From Ghiorsea sp. (lineage in GTDB: Bacteria; Pseudomonadota; Zetaproteobacteria; Mariprofundales; Mariprofundaceae), in contig JAUZQX010000118.1 of assembly GCA_030950765.1 (NCBI GenBank), forward strand, positions 1 through 6,520: a DNA stretch of 6,520 bases, read 5' to 3'. Made by a program: the position numbers and the translations under genes. The notes below the pieces were generated by a model. It saw only the letters and a list, made by a program, of their open reading frames with translations. It had not been told where the DNA came from and made no database searches. Below, piece after piece: positions 6,380 to 6,520 of the stretch (its first letter is position 1; each line of letters starts with the position of its first letter).

Positions 6380-6520
6380 CTAGGGAAGCTCTGAATAAGT
6401 CTGGATGAAGCAGATTGTATTTCAGGGCATTCAAAATCCAGGCGTGTGTTGCATGGAATAGCAAGGCTATTGCTCAAACGCACAACGCAGAGTTTGGATG
6501 CACTGGACACAATATATGCG
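6380..6520. mobile_element. Probable end of an IS5-group insertion sequence or related MITE (cut by window edge)
   Basis: GGAAGCTCTGAATAAG (6384-6399) agrees at 13 of 16 positions with the E. coli IS5 terminal inverted repeat as I recall it (GGAAGGTGCGAATAAG). It is preceded by CTAG (6380-6383), which fits the YTAR target that IS5-group elements duplicate on insertion. Further in, 6442-6488 can fold into an imperfect hairpin whose core is AATAGC-AAG-GCTATT (6457-6471). No transposase can be read: an ATG at 6405 stops after 18 codons, and a frame from the ATG at 6498 is open but only seven codons long at the window edge. The opposite end and the second CTAG lie outside the window, so a full element, a MITE and a solo remnant cannot be told apart. 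Confidence 0.55.

Noticed and set aside
6301..6510. Minus-strand 69-codon frame across the end of msrA and the putative IS end
   Set aside because: It would need a GTG start with no ribosome binding site, runs antisense into msrA and spans the apparent element boundary, so it is most likely spurious.

Overview
The window looks like a piece of a Gram-negative, probably proteobacterial, chromosome of moderately low GC. The evidence is a ClpA-type (not ClpC-type) double AAA+ unfoldase, a ruvA-ruvB pair with the proteobacterial RuvA layout, and a TrmO-family tRNA methyltransferase. Genus cannot be read from the sequence. A gamma- or zetaproteobacterium is my guess, not a result.

Layout: five genes run on the minus strand, in transcription order clpA (3366-5618), a TrmO/TsaA-family gene (2799-3332), a large zinc-ribbon / Ser-Thr kinase / HDOD fusion (666-2756), ruvA (28-594) and the first ten codons of ruvB (1-31, cut by the window edge). 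Gaps are 33, 42 and 71 bases, then a 4-base ATGA overlap between ruvA and ruvB. No convincing terminator is visible between them, so they may be one transcription unit, with a possible internal start before ruvA. A divergent gene, msrA (5822-6361, plus strand), sits on the other side of a 203-base intergenic region. That region holds a 13-base-arm inverted repeat, a -10-like box overlapping a small palindrome, and a clear msrA ribosome binding site. Nineteen bases after the msrA stop codon comes CTAG followed by a 16-base sequence closely resembling the terminal inverted repeat of IS5-group insertion sequences. The window appears to end inside that element.

Functional reading: the locus mixes protein quality control (ClpA, MsrA), tRNA modification (TrmO family) and recombinational repair (RuvAB) with one signalling protein. 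The signalling protein is the least ordinary item. It joins an N-terminal four-cysteine zinc ribbon, a kinase domain with all catalytic residues visible, an acidic Ser/Thr-rich linker and a C-terminal HDOD domain, with no membrane segment. Its substrate and its link to the neighbouring genes are unknown; co-transcription is only an inference. The other coding genes look intact and conventional.
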